Shown in pieces: positions 63,024 to 64,000 of a DNA stretch of 64,000 bases (the first letter of the stretch is position 1; each line of letters starts with the position of its first letter). The notes beneath the pieces were generated by a model. It ran no database searches, was not told where the DNA came from, and saw nothing but the letters and a program-made list of their open reading frames with translations. A program made the position numbers and the translations under genes. This stretch comes from Clostridium ljungdahlii DSM 13528 (GTDB lineage: Bacteria; Bacillota; Clostridia; Clostridiales; Clostridiaceae), in NCBI RefSeq assembly GCF_000143685.1, contig NC_014328.1, forward strand, positions 3,906,001 to 3,970,000, read 5' to 3'.

Positions 63024-64000
63024 TTAATTTATTGGTATATATTGATCTTGAGTATGTTTTATGATTTTTCCTGTTTTCACATTAACTAAATACTCATATA
63101 TCTCAGCATCATCATCGTAATCTTCGATTATAACATAATAATTATCACCATTATACATAGTTGTTCTTTCAGATTCTACGTAAGGAAGGTCCAGAGTATA
63201 ACCTACATCTAGTTTCACTTTTGATTTAACTAATTCTAATGCTTGATTAATAGTCAAAGCGCTATTTAATGGTGTGCTTGTATTATCACCTATACTTGTA
63301 ATATCTAATGGACTTATTTCATTAGTAGAGTTATCTATTTTATAAGTATCTCCCGTTTCTTTATCCACTAGGAAATCATATTGGTAATAATCTGTTGTCC
63401 ATGTACTAGAAGTTTTATTGTAATCATATAATGCTATTCTATAATAATTACTTCCATCGTAACTGTAAGAACCTACATTTCCAAATCTTAAATTAGAGTT
63501 AAGCTTTATCTTGGATTCTATTGTATTTAAAGCATTTGTTTCATTTACTATACCGTTTAAAACATCATCACTTATAGATTCTTGTAGTCCCAAAGCGAAT
63601 ATATTCTTTGTGCCTTTATTCCCTAATATGTTTTCTATATATCTATTATTTGTATCACCAACTAAAAATATAGGATTACAATTTAAAGCTGCAAAAGCAG
63701 AACCACTAAGAGCGTCAGGAAAATTTTCACCAGATGCTAATATGGCTGTACTAAAATCAATATCATTAACAAAAGCATTTATAACATTTAAATTTCTAGT
63801 ATATTTATTGTCACCAGTTATTCTCTGCACATTTGAGAACTTAGATGCTACATTATCACTAATTATATCCGTCCCACCTATAATATAAGTTTTTGGAATT
63901 GTATTATTAGCTATAAATTTCTTTTGTATAGAAGTTAAAGCATCCCTTTGCGATAATATTATAGGCATTTGCATTTTCCCAGCTATTGGGGCTATTGAAA
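63024..64000 (-). CDS. CWB2 cell-wall-binding protein with PepSY-like repeats, 5' end cut by window
   Basis: At least 325 aa; the frame stays open to the window edge (SIAPIAGKMQM), so the start lies outside. Two CWB2-type stretches are visible (ILASGENFPDALSGS, and RITGDNKYTRN), followed by two similar domains of about 75 aa (about 165-235 and 245-315 from the first visible residue), each with YR/YVI...Y.Y.V...TG..IK, reminiscent of PepSY domains. A surface protein; the same family as the gene at 49994. Confidence 0.8.
   Translation of the reverse strand, partial: SIAPIAGKMQMPIILSQRDALTSIQKKFIANNTIPKTYIIGGTDIISDNVASKFSNVQRITGDNKYTRNLNVINAFVNDIDFSTAILASGENFPDALSGSAFAALNCNPIFLVGDTNNRYIENILGNKGTKNIFALGLQESISDDVLNGIVNETNALNTIESKIKLNSNLRFGNVGSYSYDGSNYYRIALYDYNKTSSTWTTDYYQYDFLVDKETGDTYKIDNSTNEISPLDITSIGDNTSTPLNSALTINQALELVKSKVKLDVGYTLDLPYVESERTTMYNGDNYYVIIEDYDDDAEIYEYLVNVKTGKIIKHTQDQYIPIN

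Overview
The window is AT-rich, densely coded DNA from a spore-forming, strictly anaerobic clostridium. Evidence: a gerA/gerC/gerB-type germination operon, CWB2 surface proteins, a DUF3786 protein, YvrJ, DUF6440 and DUF3892 small proteins, and GGAGG-type ribosome sites throughout. The gene content suggests the C. kluyveri / C. ljungdahlii / C. carboxidivorans part of the genus; that placement is inference from content, not from a marker gene.

Left part (1-33.9 kb) is mostly chromosomal. 1-8.2 kb is a minus-strand catabolic operon (Fe-alcohol dehydrogenase, class III aminotransferase, M20 carbamoyl-amino-acid hydrolase, NCS1 permease, dihydropyrimidinase) under a PucR regulator. Its logic is uptake and reductive breakdown of pyrimidines or hydantoins to a beta-amino acid and then a hydroxy acid. 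Next come a germination receptor operon (8.5-12.7 kb), pabABC for p-aminobenzoate (13.2-15.9 kb), a MerR/carboxymuconolactone-decarboxylase pair with a textbook MerR promoter (17.3-18.2 kb), a diguanylate cyclase, a secreted six-repeat protein, hemerythrin, MFS, phosphoesterase, thioesterase, TPR and chromate-transport genes, a transglutaminase-like protein and a chemoreceptor. Four copies, plus one divergent copy, of a structured intergenic RNA-like element lie between 8.4 and 25.6 kb.

Middle part (33.9-43.3 kb): a nitroreductase, a decayed methyltransferase, a solitary antitoxin-RNA remnant, a DnaQ-BRCT exonuclease, a membrane protein with a seven-cysteine tail followed directly by a radical SAM/SPASM enzyme, a methyltransferase, and an NhaC-type antiporter. 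The antiporter has a sigma-54 promoter and a perfect TGTAAA-N6-TTTACA box, next to a TyrR-like sigma-54 activator.

Right part (43.4-64 kb) is accessory DNA. Two direct copies of a tRNA-Arg 3' end (43.84 and 52.73 kb), each preceded by an integrase remnant, bound an 8.9 kb island with a zinc-ribbon/HhH-GPD FeS protein, an AAA ATPase, a PD-(D/E)XK nuclease gene pair and a CWB2 protein. Beyond 52.7 kb lie a candidate type I toxin-antitoxin locus, an ImmA/IrrE-type peptidase, a zinc-ribbon protein, a tyrosine recombinase, a membrane-anchored DnaQ nuclease and decayed phage packaging/head genes, ending in a CWB2 gene cut by the window edge. Tandem integration at one tRNA gene, with the intact tRNA to the right of the window, is the simplest reading.
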